50,716 nucleotides of DNA from Bacteroidales bacterium UBA1216 (GTDB taxonomy: Bacteria; Bacteroidota; Bacteroidia; Bacteroidales; Paludibacteraceae), in the NCBI GenBank assembly GCA_002309255.1, contig DBXI01000034.1:1-50716 (forward strand). Direction: 5' to 3'. Positions 1-8,313 of this stretch are shown one piece after another (within the stretch, counting starts at the first letter, position 1; every line of letters starts with the position of its first letter). A model generated the notes under the pieces. The model worked only from the letters and a program-made list of their open reading frames with translations, made no database searches and was not told where the DNA came from. Both the position numbers and the translations under genes were made by a program.

Positions 1-59
1 ATAACGTGAGTTCGATATAATTTTATTATTCATTTTTCTTTCAAAAAGTTGCTAAAAGA

Positions 60-91
60 TTTGCAAATATGCGAAATTTTTTGTATCTTTG
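60..91 (+). promoter_or_regulatory. Promoter of the IS transposase (-33/-7)
   Basis: TTTG at 60-63 and TATCTTTG at 84-91 match the Bacteroides -33 TTTG and -7 TAnnTTTG elements with 20 bp between TTG and the -7 box. The ATG at 129 lies 37 bp downstream. An upstream ATG at 69 would fall inside the promoter, which supports 129 as the start. Confidence 0.7.
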
Positions 92-128
92 TATATGGAA
101 ATCAACAAACTACAAAAACATTTCGCAT

Positions 129-1034
129 ATGCAAATCAATAGCTCCAAAATCGTAGAGATTTACTTCATCTTGGATGAATACAGTAAAAAATATCTCCAA
201 ATCGTCAATGCACATAAAGTGGATGACGGCAAAAATCATCGCAACAAGCCCAATAAGATGAGCGATGCCGAAGTTATGCTTATCCTGATTATGTTCCATG
301 ACGGTGGTTATAAATGTTTAAAACATTACTATATCAATTATATATGCAAGCATTGCCATGACTTGTTCCCGACCACATTGTCGTATAATCGCTTTGTTGA
401 ACTGCAACGCTCTGTCTTGATTGAACTTGGTTATTTTGTCAAAACCTGTCTAATGGCAGAATGTACTGGTATCTCATTTGTCGATTCCACACCTCTGCGC
501 GTTTGCAGAGAGCAACGCATTCTCCAGCACAAAGTGTTCCAAGGGTTCGCACAGCGCGGCAAGTGCTCTATGGGCTGGTTCTTCGGATTCAAGCTGCACA
601 TCATTATCAATGACCGAGGCGAATTGATCAACTTCATGATCACGCCAGGTAATGTCGATGACCGTGATCCGCTTAAGCAACAGCACTTTGTTGAAGCGAT
701 AACAGGCAAATTGTTTGCTGACAGAGGCTACATTGGCAAAGAACTTTTCGGCGAGCTGTTTATCAATGGCATTCAGCTTGTTACGAAACTGAAGAAAGGT
801 ATGAAAAACATGCTCATGTCACAATCTGATAAAATCCTTCTGCGCAAACGTTCGCTGGTCGAATCTGTTAATGACGAACTGAAGAACATGGCACAAATCG
901 AACACTCCAGACATCGAAGCATTGCAAACTTTCTGACCAACGCCTTCGCCGCGATTGCTGCATATTGCTATTTCCCTAAAAAACCATCACTTAATCTGCA
1001 ATTTGAAAACGATAATCAACTCGTACTTTTCTAA
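129..1034 (+). CDS. IS982-family transposase
   Basis: This DDE transposase would cut and join the ends of the enclosing element. The 301-residue product matches the usual family length. The acidic triad is visible: D in FVDSTPLRVC, D in LFADRGYIGK and E in RSLVESVNDELKN. Between them lies the family stretch HKVFQGFAQRGKCSMGWFFG. I chose the ATG at 129 because the reading frame upstream of it contains the promoter. There is no frameshift or internal stop, so the element may be active. The segment is more AT-rich than the housekeeping genes further along. Confidence 0.92.
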   Translation: MQINSSKIVEIYFILDEYSKKYLQIVNAHKVDDGKNHRNKPNKMSDAEVMLILIMFHDGGYKCLKHYYINYICKHCHDLFPTTLSYNRFVELQRSVLIELGYFVKTCLMAECTGISFVDSTPLRVCREQRILQHKVFQGFAQRGKCSMGWFFGFKLHIIINDRGELINFMITPGNVDDRDPLKQQHFVEAITGKLFADRGYIGKELFGELFINGIQLVTKLKKGMKNMLMSQSDKILLRKRSLVESVNDELKNMAQIEHSRHRSIANFLTNAFAAIAAYCYFPKKPSLNLQFENDNQLVLF

Positions 1035-1087
1035 TTACCTTATATCGAACTCACGTTATTTTATTATAAGGTTGCTTTTCTGTCCTC

Positions 1088-1357
1088 CTATTTCGTTAGT
1101 ATCATTTGTTTTGTGTCAATCAACTCCCCATCAGCAATGAGAGAATAGAGGTACATTCCTGCGCGCAGTGAACCACCATCTATGACCAACTCCCCCTTGC
1201 CAAATGTATCTATTGGAAATGCCACAATTTCTGTGCCATTCATGTCATATATACGGATCGTGGCTTCATGCGTATTTTCCGGCAAGTAATAACCGATTAT
1301 AGTGCTCTGAATGAACGGATTACTATGCATCAAACACTCCGACGAGTGTCAGTGAAG
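1088..1357 (-). pseudogene. Fused remnant: DUF3244 tail plus T9SS sorting domain
   Basis: Reading leftward from the stop of the metalloprotease, the first codons give SASLTLVGVFDA and a stop, almost the same as the last codons of the DUF3244-like gene at 5018-5410. The DNA at 1327-1352 matches 5025-5050 at 24 of 26 bases. Directly after that stop comes SNPFIQSTIIGYYLPE and a complete sorting domain ending in MILTK, the C-terminus expected of an S74-type surface protein. So an internal deletion appears to have joined the ends of a second DUF3244/S74 gene pair. An ATG at 1333 opens an 81-codon frame, but no signal peptide or start context supports expression. Confidence 0.65.
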
Positions 1358-1359
1358 CA

Positions 1360-3102
1360 CTATTCCTTTATAAACTTTGCCTGATGTTGTAATCCGTCAG
1401 CAGTTAAGGCGCGCAGGATGTACATCCCTTGCGGCAGGTCGGAGACGTCTATATCTGTCTGCGACGATTGCAGCACGCATTGACCATTGATGTTGTAGAT
1501 TTTAACCTTTGTAATCTCGTCTGCTATTTGGATATGCAGATTCAATGTGACTGGATTAGGAGCAATAATCAGCGGTCGGTTTATAAAAGTTTCTTTAACA
1601 TTAGAATATTTCCCTTTGATAAATTGCGGATAATTAGAGGTGTCAAAATTGCTTCTAATTGATGCGCGAAAGTTTGCGCCACTTTTAATGTATGTTCCCG
1701 GATTTAATGTAATTTGGTCTGCTGCCACCATATCAACTGTTTGCCCGGCTTGCACTTCATACCCTTCACCGATTGATATAATGGACGATGCTTCATAACT
1801 CTCGAATAAAGCATCGGCATTGTTGTCGTTACTTGTAAGTGTAATATTGCTGTCCATCCCTCTAAATTCGCTAACCACATATGCACGGCTCCTCCAAACC
1901 TTCGCATTATCAGCAAGTGGGGTTCCTGTTGCTATGCCATTATAAATGGTGTCAGGATTAGACCAATGAAGTATCCTATAACAGCTGGGGTCTGCACAGG
2001 TACTTTCGTAGGACATAATAGTGCACCAAGATGGAGAAGTACCATCAGTAACACAATTCATAAACCCATGACCATAGTTGTATGGACTATTTGAGGAGTC
2101 CTGCTCTTTATTATGGCGACAGCCAATAAGATGTCCGATTTCATGAATAGCTGAATATCTCCAACCACAATATGAGAACGAAGGCCAAATAATACAAAAC
2201 GCAGTATTGTTTGTAGCATTGATTGCTTTTACCTCACCGCAAAGTGTTGATTTATTTATCATCAAGACGCAAATGTCAGCAGCATATTTTTCTCGCAACG
2301 TATGCACTTCGTCCATATAGCCATCATTTTGTGAACTAAATAAATTGAGTGATTCCGACCAGGTATGAGAACTTTCGTTATAATCAACCTGCCCCAAATA
2401 CGCCAACTCTAAATGTGCATTTATGTTACTATTGGCAAAACTCTCATTGCCCTCGTTAATGTACCTATATGCTTCCATTTTCATATACTGTTGATATGGA
2501 GAATTCATCATCGTTAAGGCAGATGGTGTGTATAGGAATAGCACTCGGATTGTAGGTGTGGAACTTGGCCTTATGGATTCGACATCTCTGTGGCTGTTTT
2601 CGATATTACTATTGTCAACTATCTCATCGTATTCAGGCTCTAATGGAATGTCTGTTTCGTATCTGACAATTGCTGCTTCAGTCTCAGACATTGGAAGTAT
2701 CTGAAATGTTCCTATAGATGACCTTATGTCGCCATGAATATTATTATCAAGAATAGATATATAAGCATGGCACTCGTAATCAGAAGACACGTAGTGAGCA
2801 TATGTGTAACCCATATATTCTCGGCGGTATTTAATATATAACTCAACTTGTTCATTGTATAGAGAACATGACAAGGTGTCGGCGTCTTCTAATTTTTCTA
2901 CGCTAACATCTAAAACTCTTCCCCATGTGAATTCAGGACGAGATATGATGTCGTTAAAACGCGCGATTGCTTCTTGGGATAATTGTCTTTTATCTTTCTG
3001 CTCCAATGAAAATGACGTTGCAGAAACGCCCATGGGCACAATAGTAAAAGCTATTAGTGGCACATAAAGTAACCTCAATATTTTTTTATTAATTGAACTC
3101 AT
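1360..3102 (-). CDS. Secreted metzincin-type metalloprotease with T9SS sorting domain
   Basis: This is a predicted zinc endopeptidase exported to the cell surface or medium. A signal peptide covers about residues 1-28. The motif HEIGHLIGCRH near residue 318 is the HExxHxxGxxH zinc site of reprolysin-like metzincins, followed by a Met-turn (CTIMSYES). A beta-rich segment near 430-490 (EGYEVQAGQTVDMVAADQI) resembles linkers of Bacteroidota surface proteins. Residues about 510-580 form a type IX sorting domain (APNPV, VKIYNINGQCV, LPQGMYIL). The start overlaps the end of the upstream lipoprotein gene by 14 bp, so the two are probably translationally coupled. The substrate cannot be told from the sequence. 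The 580-residue length and intact catalytic motif argue for a functional enzyme. Confidence 0.85.
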   Translation of the reverse strand: MSSINKKILRLLYVPLIAFTIVPMGVSATSFSLEQKDKRQLSQEAIARFNDIISRPEFTWGRVLDVSVEKLEDADTLSCSLYNEQVELYIKYRREYMGYTYAHYVSSDYECHAYISILDNNIHGDIRSSIGTFQILPMSETEAAIVRYETDIPLEPEYDEIVDNSNIENSHRDVESIRPSSTPTIRVLFLYTPSALTMMNSPYQQYMKMEAYRYINEGNESFANSNINAHLELAYLGQVDYNESSHTWSESLNLFSSQNDGYMDEVHTLREKYAADICVLMINKSTLCGEVKAINATNNTAFCIIWPSFSYCGWRYSAIHEIGHLIGCRHNKEQDSSNSPYNYGHGFMNCVTDGTSPSWCTIMSYESTCADPSCYRILHWSNPDTIYNGIATGTPLADNAKVWRSRAYVVSEFRGMDSNITLTSNDNNADALFESYEASSIISIGEGYEVQAGQTVDMVAADQITLNPGTYIKSGANFRASIRSNFDTSNYPQFIKGKYSNVKETFINRPLIIAPNPVTLNLHIQIADEITKVKIYNINGQCVLQSSQTDIDVSDLPQGMYILRALTADGLQHQAKFIKE

Positions 3103-3901
3103 TTTTTAAGTCGTTGTTATCTATCATTTGATTTAATGTTTCCTTGTATAAAGATTGTAAGCGATTATACTCCTCAACATATGCTATAAACATTGTAGAA
3201 TCCCGTAAATATAAGTTATATGTAGAATGTATATCATTAGCAGAAACATTGTATTTTTGACAAATATCCTTACAACATATTTGAAAATCACCATATTTCT
3301 CAATGTCTTTTACATTTATGTACCGAATTTCAGGTTTTTCAATCCGTTTCCCCTCTTCAATTTCCCAAATGGATGTCAAGTCTTTTAAATCAATCCAGCG
3401 AACAGGTAATACGTAATATTCTTCGTTTGCTATTGTGCCGTTTAACAGATAATAATTTGTGCAATATCCCGGAAGTGCATGTGTTTTCGGATTCACATAG
3501 ACTGCACTTCTAAATTCTCCGGATAGCGGCTGAAAATGTGCCCATTTCCAATCTACAAGAGCATATCCGTTATTTAAAAAAATATACGGAGATGTTCCTA
3601 AAACTTTTAGTTTTTCTTGGGCAAATGCTGCTAATATGGAATCCAGTTTTGTGGGGGTACATAAAACCAATCCATTTCCATAATAGAGTGTGATGAGATT
3701 CAATTTAGAATGATCAATAATGACAGAATCCACAATGGGTGAAACAAATACAGCATCTTGCATGTCAGGCAGTAATTTAATAATGGCCAGTTGTGTCTCT
3801 GGTACTTCATCATCAGGCAGAGGAGGATTTGTTGTATTTCTGCATGATGACCATAAAATTGTCGATATTGAGATGATAAAGAATAATAGTAATTTTTTCA
3901 T
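3089..3901 (-). CDS. Hypothetical lipoprotein upstream of the metalloprotease
   Basis: The 270-residue protein begins with a lipoprotein signal (MKKLLLFFIISISTILWSSC), so it should be anchored in the membrane by Cys20. The rest is soluble, with no repeats or catalytic motif I recognise. A run of prolines and acids follows the cysteine (NPPLPDDEVPE), typical of a tether. The gene has its own promoter at 3982-4012 and overlaps the metalloprotease start by 14 bp. A role as partner, inhibitor or surface anchor of the protease is an inference from that coupling only. I do not recognise the family. Confidence 0.75.
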   Translation of the reverse strand: MKKLLLFFIISISTILWSSCRNTTNPPLPDDEVPETQLAIIKLLPDMQDAVFVSPIVDSVIIDHSKLNLITLYYGNGLVLCTPTKLDSILAAFAQEKLKVLGTSPYIFLNNGYALVDWKWAHFQPLSGEFRSAVYVNPKTHALPGYCTNYYLLNGTIANEEYYVLPVRWIDLKDLTSIWEIEEGKRIEKPEIRYINVKDIEKYGDFQICCKDICQKYNVSANDIHSTYNLYLRDSTMFIAYVEEYNRLQSLYKETLNQMIDNNDLKNEFN

Positions 3902-3981
3902 AAAGAAGAAATTTTAGGTGGTATCTTTTTAATTATTTCGAAAAATTCATATCGTTACATAGTGTTGAGGCTATTCCGATA

Positions 3982-4012
3982 CAAAAATACTATTTTTTTT
4001 TCATACACGCAA
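3982..4012 (-). promoter_or_regulatory. Promoter of the lipoprotein/metalloprotease pair
   Basis: On the minus strand, TTG (complement of 4010-4012) and TATTTTTG (complement of 3982-3989) are separated by 20 bp, matching the Bacteroides promoter. The start codon at 3901 lies about 80 bp downstream. The site lies past the stop of the S74-domain gene, so this pair is a separate transcription unit. Confidence 0.65.
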
Positions 4013-4060
4013 CTGTGTAGCCATTGCGAAAGTTAAAAGCCCCATTTTATGTTTATTTTG

Positions 4061-4996
4061 TCACTTCAATTTCCCAAAAGCCTTCAACTCTTCTACTTCT
4101 GCGGATAATTCCTGAACAGCCTGAATCAACAGAGGGATTAGTTCCACATAATTCACGCTGAGATAGCCAGCTCCGTCTTTGTCCACCAATTCAGGAAACA
4201 ATTTCTGCACCTCTTGTGCAAGCAAACCGTAGTGCTCACGCGTGAAATCAACATCGGAACTGAAATGCGGAACTTTGACTGTTACAGTATCCTCTACGAT
4301 AACATCTTCAACCTGTTGCCACCGGAATTGAACAGGATGCAGTTCCTTGACTTTGCTTGTCGCCTCTGCCTTGATGCCTGTTATGTTAGTTTTCAATCGG
4401 GCATCTGATGTGTTGTTTAAGTTTGTTGCGTATATATTTCCGTTAATGTACGTGTTTCCATAAAAATATCCTGCATATCTTCCGGAAATTGTAGGCGTAG
4501 ATTTATCGGTTGTACCACACACTCCTGCCCCATTGGGGTAGGTACTCGGATCTCGCAGTGTGCCATACACGCCGTAGTTCTTACCATTATTGGCATTACC
4601 AGCGATGCCATATACTCCGTAAGTGGTAACATTAGGATTCAGGTTCGTGTTTGATGGCGCAGCCTCGCCTTTAACTCCGACCATATAGCCACTCAGTCCC
4701 TTGCAGTAACCCATAACAGCAAACTTACCGTCGTTATGTGTGCCAGAAACAAACGAAGAATATATTCCATATTGGGAGCCGGAACCTGTGTTCCCGACTA
4801 ATGAGCTATAAACATATAATCTTGCATTTGATAAACCGTTCGCGCCAATAGACAATTTAGATAAAGGTGCTGAACATTTTATACCCACATTGCCATTATC
4901 GGAAATCATTAGTTGAGCATTCATGCGTACGGAAAACATGCTTGTCGTCAAAAGCATTGAACATGCTAAAATTCTCGTCTTCATATTTCTTTTCAT
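4061..4996 (-). CDS. Surface fibre-like protein with C-terminal S74 chaperone domain
   Basis: The 311-residue exported protein has a signal peptide (about 1-28, ending MNAQ). Its glycine- and tyrosine-rich middle reads YGVYGIAGNANNGKNYGVYG, like trimeric fibre shafts. Near residue 200 is SDARLKTNI, the serine-lysine signature of the S74 intramolecular chaperone, which in phage tail spikes assembles the trimer and then cleaves itself off. The YGLLAQEV and LSVNYVELIPLL motifs follow, then a short coiled coil. It ends after LKAFGKLK without the sorting domain usually found downstream of S74 in Bacteroidota; an orphan domain of that type is present at 1088-1357. It lies 21 bp after the DUF3244-like gene and is probably co-transcribed with it. 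An alternative start at 4984 is possible. Confidence 0.8.
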   Translation of the reverse strand: MKRNMKTRILACSMLLTTSMFSVRMNAQLMISDNGNVGIKCSAPLSKLSIGANGLSNARLYVYSSLVGNTGSGSQYGIYSSFVSGTHNDGKFAVMGYCKGLSGYMVGVKGEAAPSNTNLNPNVTTYGVYGIAGNANNGKNYGVYGTLRDPSTYPNGAGVCGTTDKSTPTISGRYAGYFYGNTYINGNIYATNLNNTSDARLKTNITGIKAEATSKVKELHPVQFRWQQVEDVIVEDTVTVKVPHFSSDVDFTREHYGLLAQEVQKLFPELVDKDGAGYLSVNYVELIPLLIQAVQELSAEVEELKAFGKLK

Positions 4997-5017
4997 AAAT
5001 TATAGTTATGCCATTTT

Positions 5018-5410
5018 TTACTGTGCATCAAACGCTCCTACGAGTGTCAGCGATCCGCTCTGGATCTCCAGACTATAAGAACCGGAGTTGGCGAGTTGCT
5101 CCATCGTGCCACCTACAAACTGACGATTAAGTACCTGCGTGCCTGCGCTGTTGCGAACGATAACCACTGCGCTGTTCGTGCCTGAGGTAATTGCCAGTGT
5201 GCGACCGCTGATGGTTGCACGGAAATCATTTGGATGAGGCGGAACATTCCCTTCTTGTTCTGGATTACTGAAAGGATCATCTCCTGGGATGAAATTGGAT
5301 ACTTCCAATAACTCAATTTCTACCTCATCATCTGAGGCAATGGTTTGTACATACGGAATGGCTAAAAGAAATAAACTTACGAAAAGCCATAAGAAATTTT
5401 TAGTTTTCAT
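5018..5410 (-). CDS. Small exported DUF3244-like protein
   Basis: This 130-residue protein has a signal peptide (FLWLFVSLFLLAIPYVQTIAS) and a short acidic linker. The C-terminal beta-strand domain (SGRTLAITSG, VVIVRNSAGTQVLNRQF, SGSYSLEI, LVGAFDAQ) matches the DUF3244 pattern common in Bacteroidota and related in shape to sorting domains. The function is unknown. It is the first gene after a good promoter and precedes the S74-domain gene by 21 bp. Its last dozen codons are duplicated at 1327-1357. Confidence 0.75.
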   Translation of the reverse strand: MKTKNFLWLFVSLFLLAIPYVQTIASDDEVEIELLEVSNFIPGDDPFSNPEQEGNVPPHPNDFRATISGRTLAITSGTNSAVVIVRNSAGTQVLNRQFVGGTMEQLANSGSYSLEIQSGSLTLVGAFDAQ

Positions 5411-5496
5411 GATGTTTGTTTATTTGAAATTGTTGATTCTTGAAATTCGTGCTGAACGAACTACACTGCACTCGAAACCGAGTGCGATTCCGAGTG

Positions 5497-5528
5497 CAAA
5501 ATTACAGATTTTTTTTCAATTATGCAAA
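5497..5528 (-). promoter_or_regulatory. Promoter of the DUF3244/S74 operon
   Basis: On the minus strand, TTTG (complement of 5525-5528) and TAATTTTG (complement of 5497-5504) are 20 bp apart. The start codon at 5410 is about 87 bp downstream. Two GAGTGC-type words flank a short inverted element (CACTCG AAAC CGAGTG, 5469-5484) inside the leader, which could form a small hairpin. Confidence 0.65.
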
Positions 5529-5603
5529 TTTTTGTGCACACATTTACTTGTTGACATGTTGCTGGAATTCAGCAGTTTGTCTGTTTTGCGTGTACACAAT
5601 TAA

Positions 5604-7139
5604 CTATGAGCTGGAAGATTTGGATGAAGAAACAGCTATTTGAAAAAGTTTTGTACGTAAATCATTGCCTTTGTTTCCCAGTTTGACGTTAAGTCTCGAC
5701 TTGTATGTACGGATGCCTTTGCCATAGTGAAGAATCTTTGCTAATGCGTCATTGTTGAACTTATCCAATAACACCAACACACATAAACGCACTTCTTTTT
5801 CGTCCAACTGATAAACAGATTGTAGTTTATAAGCCAGCAAATAGAAATGGTGATTGGTAAAATCACATAATTCTTTATAATCTTTCCAACGAAGCTCCTT
5901 GTCCCAATTATCATATTGTCGTAAAAGCTCGCATGTGGCTTCAATATCTTGATAAATCTGTTGTTGGCGTGCCGTTAGTTGACGGTTCAGTTGTTCTTTT
6001 TCTTCCAGTTTTGCAGACACAAACGCTTGTACTTGTTGACGCTCTGTATTGATTTCCGACATTGTCTGTTCGCGTTTACTTTTGATACGATATGCAGAAT
6101 GCCACTCTACTCCTCCAATTATGCAGAAAAGCAAAATAAATAATACAAGGTATAGGTAATGAGGACGCTTTATTAAGTCCTGGCGTAATATGGTTACTGC
6201 TTGAGCGAGACTTTCTTTCAATGGATCAAGAATTTCTTTATCAATATCTGATCTTTCTTCCGTACGCCGTAAACTTTCCTCATAACCTGCTGTACTGTCA
6301 TTATAGATTATGATATGCAACATGTTATATCTGTCTTGTTGTGCTGCTTTTGGATGTGTCATCACGACATTAGCATAGTGTAGTGCTGAATCATATTGTT
6401 GCAAATGCCAGTATGCTTGTGCCTCAATCACATACCCCGTGGGTGCATAGTAACCTCGCGAATAAAGTTCGTGGGCTGCAATAATGGCAGAATCGTATGA
6501 TGCCAGATTCTCATATAGGATAGCCTTTGTTTCCCACAACTTGGTGAGCACTTCGGGATTCAGGCACTCCTGTTCTATGCGATTCAACAATGCAAGTGTT
6601 TCATGATGCAACTTCTGCTCTGCAAGCTCCAGTGCCATGTCACTAATCGCGTAGTAGTATGCAGTAGTATCACCTGCCGTATGAAATGCCCTTGCCGATT
6701 GGTCATACATATTATATCCTAATCCGAACTCATCAATCAGATGACACATAGTTCCCATGTTGCTGTATATTCGCCCGAGGATATGGTAGTCGGTGAACCA
6801 CGGCAGCGGCACAACGCGCTGAACATACGGGGCATGTGTGCCGCTGATGAAGGCCTGCATCGCCACGACTTGATTACCTCTGCTGCGGAGCAGCCTACCA
6901 TAATAATAGCACGCACGCGCGTAGTCATCCGGATACACTATCCGCCACCAGCCCATTGTGCCGTACGCTTCAGCCAAAGCAAGGCTATCATCATAAGCCA
7001 CGCCCTCGTTCACACGCAGGCTGTCAGCCACAGCAATAGTTCGCCGCGCCTCCTGCACCGACGCGACGTAAGCGGATGCATCCTGGCACACACATAGTAT
7101 GCAGGATAGCAGAAGCGATATGTGAAAAAGGCGTGACAC
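5604..7139 (-). CDS. TPR / membrane-spanning / HTH regulator
   Basis: This is a probable membrane-bound transcription regulator. From a GTG start at 7139 (MSRLFHISLLLSCILCVC) the product has 511 residues: a signal or lipoprotein-like N-terminus, TPR-like helical repeats, a membrane segment near residue 330 (LYLVLFILLFCIIGGV), a coiled coil rich in Q and E, and a C-terminal winged or LuxR-like DNA-binding region (EKEVRLCVLVLLDKFNNDALAKILHYGKGIRTYKSRL, broken here into its parts: LCVLVLLD, ALAKILHYG, RTYKSRLN). An in-frame extension to 7313 would overlap mdh and lacks a signal sequence, so I rejected it. The protein at 47005-48579 shares the layout. Because it lies directly upstream of the surface genes at 1360-5410, it may control them. 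The GTG start is inferred. Confidence 0.75.
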   Translation of the reverse strand: MSRLFHISLLLSCILCVCQDASAYVASVQEARRTIAVADSLRVNEGVAYDDSLALAEAYGTMGWWRIVYPDDYARACYYYGRLLRSRGNQVVAMQAFISGTHAPYVQRVVPLPWFTDYHILGRIYSNMGTMCHLIDEFGLGYNMYDQSARAFHTAGDTTAYYYAISDMALELAEQKLHHETLALLNRIEQECLNPEVLTKLWETKAILYENLASYDSAIIAAHELYSRGYYAPTGYVIEAQAYWHLQQYDSALHYANVVMTHPKAAQQDRYNMLHIIIYNDSTAGYEESLRRTEERSDIDKEILDPLKESLAQAVTILRQDLIKRPHYLYLVLFILLFCIIGGVEWHSAYRIKSKREQTMSEINTERQQVQAFVSAKLEEKEQLNRQLTARQQQIYQDIEATCELLRQYDNWDKELRWKDYKELCDFTNHHFYLLAYKLQSVYQLDEKEVRLCVLVLLDKFNNDALAKILHYGKGIRTYKSRLNVKLGNKGNDLRTKLFQIAVSSSKSSSS

Positions 7140-7148
7140 TACTGACGC

Positions 7149-7175
7149 AACAAGCAGCCCAGAGGACTGCTTGTT
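7149..7175 (-). terminator. Hairpin after mdh
   Basis: AACAAGCAG (7149-7157) and CTGCTTGTT (7167-7175) form a 9-bp stem with a 9-nt loop, 20 bp past the mdh stop. There is no immediate U-tract, so it may be a weak terminator, an attenuator or an mRNA-end structure ahead of the regulator gene. Confidence 0.45.
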
Positions 7176-7194
7176 GATGAAAATCTCCAAATGC

Positions 7195-8136
7195 TTAGAT
7201 TGCGTTGATCTCGTGGAGGATGTTCGTCGTCTTGGCTGTTGCGTCGTGCGAAGCCTTGAACAGAGCTTTCTCCTCGTCGTTAAGCGGGAGCTCAACAATC
7301 TTCTCGATACCATTGCGGCCGATGATGCACGGTACGCCGATCATGATGTCGTCGTAGCCATACTCGCCCTCGAGCTTAGCCGATGCGGGGATCAGGCGCT
7401 TCTGGTCATTGATGATAGCATCTACCATGAACGCAACGGATGCCCCCGGAGCCATCCATGCCGATGTGCCCAGCAGACCGGTCAGTGTTGCACCACCCAC
7501 CATAGTAGCCTTAACAACCTCGTCGAGCTCCTCTGCACTCAGCAGGCTCGATACAGGCACTCCGCGATAGGCAGCAAAACGCTTCATCGGGATCATGGTC
7601 GTATCGCCGTGACCACCGATAACAAAGGCGTCAATATCGTGAGCGAAGCAGCCGAGCTTCTGGCTCAGGTAGTACTTGAAGCGGCTGGAGTCCAGTGCAC
7701 CACCCATACCGATCACGCGGTTGCGCGGCAGACCCATAGCTTTCAGTGTCAGATAAGCCATCGTGTCCATCGGGTTCGATACAACGATGATGATAGCCTC
7801 AGGCGAGTGAGTCAGCACCTGAGTAGCTACGCTCTTGACGATACCGGCATTTACACCGATGAGCTCCTCACGCGTCATACCCGGCTTGCGGGGCAGACCC
7901 GAGGTGATAACAACTACATCCGAACCGGCGGTCAGACTGTAGTCATTCGTTACACCCTTAACTACGGTCGAGAAACCGATCGTCTGGGCGGATTGCATGA
8001 TATCCATAGCCTTGCCCTCGGCAACGCCTTCCTTGATATCAATCAGTACAACTTCGCTGGCAATGTTCTTAACAGCGATCACATTAGCGGCGGTAGCACC
8101 TACGTTACCTGCGCCTACAACAGTTACTTTTGACAT
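7195..8136 (-). CDS. mdh: Malate dehydrogenase
   Basis: This NAD-dependent enzyme interconverts malate and oxaloacetate in the cytoplasmic reductive or oxidative TCA branch. The 313-residue product has the Rossmann glycine motif GAGNVGAT (about 8-15), the mobile loop with substrate arginines (LPRKPGMTREEL, about 82-93), the VSNPMD segment and the catalytic histidine in IGGHGDTT (near 175). The PRKPGM loop marks it as the LDH-like malate dehydrogenase. It has its own promoter at 8225-8255 and a hairpin just downstream, so it is probably monocistronic. A 320-codon frame on the opposite strand is a shadow of its codon use. Confidence 0.97.
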   Translation of the reverse strand: MSKVTVVGAGNVGATAANVIAVKNIASEVVLIDIKEGVAEGKAMDIMQSAQTIGFSTVVKGVTNDYSLTAGSDVVVITSGLPRKPGMTREELIGVNAGIVKSVATQVLTHSPEAIIIVVSNPMDTMAYLTLKAMGLPRNRVIGMGGALDSSRFKYYLSQKLGCFAHDIDAFVIGGHGDTTMIPMKRFAAYRGVPVSSLLSAEELDEVVKATMVGGATLTGLLGTSAWMAPGASVAFMVDAIINDQKRLIPASAKLEGEYGYDDIMIGVPCIIGRNGIEKIVELPLNDEEKALFKASHDATAKTTNILHEINAI

Positions 8137-8224
8137 GTCTTTCGTTTGTATTTAGTAATTTATTATTTGTCCTTTTATTCTGCGCGTAGTATGCGCGCGT
8201 TCCTTAAATGTATGAAACCGCCTA

Positions 8225-8255
8225 CAAAGTTACGGATTTTTTTTGATATTTGCAA
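8225..8255 (-). promoter_or_regulatory. Promoter of mdh
   Basis: On the minus strand, TTG (complement of 8253-8255) and TAACTTTG (complement of 8225-8232) are 20 bp apart. The start codon is about 88 bp downstream. The leader is AT-rich and contains a GCGCGTAGTATGCGCGC near-palindrome at about 8183-8199. Confidence 0.7.
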
Positions 8256-8313
8256 GTTTTTCTTCGAAAAAAATGTTTTTTTGTAGCAAATAGAAATTTT
8301 TCAATGAAAAATA

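Larger units (their letters stand above)
1..1059 (+). mobile_element. IS982-family insertion sequence
   Basis: The element is bounded by perfect 20-bp inverted repeats: the first 20 bases of the window (ATAACGTGAGTTCGATATAA) and their reverse complement at 1040-1059. It encloses one transposase gene. The left end coincides with base 1, so no left flank is visible and a target-site duplication cannot be checked. The exact outer base is therefore uncertain, and the true ends may lie a few bases inside. The right end is about 28 bp past the stop of a sorting-domain remnant. Length and single-gene organisation fit the IS982 family. Confidence 0.9.

Noticed and set aside
4061..4996. Prophage tail fibre
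   Set aside because: The S74 domain is also phage-borne, but this protein has a signal peptide, lies among surface genes and has no phage genes around it.
7140..7313. N-terminal extension of the TPR/HTH regulator
   Set aside because: It would overlap mdh and puts an arginine-rich stretch before the signal sequence; the GTG at 7139 gives a normal exported N-terminus.
7171..8133. 320-codon plus-strand frame opposite mdh
   Set aside because: Mdh is certain, and the antisense frame is low-complexity in character and lacks a promoter.
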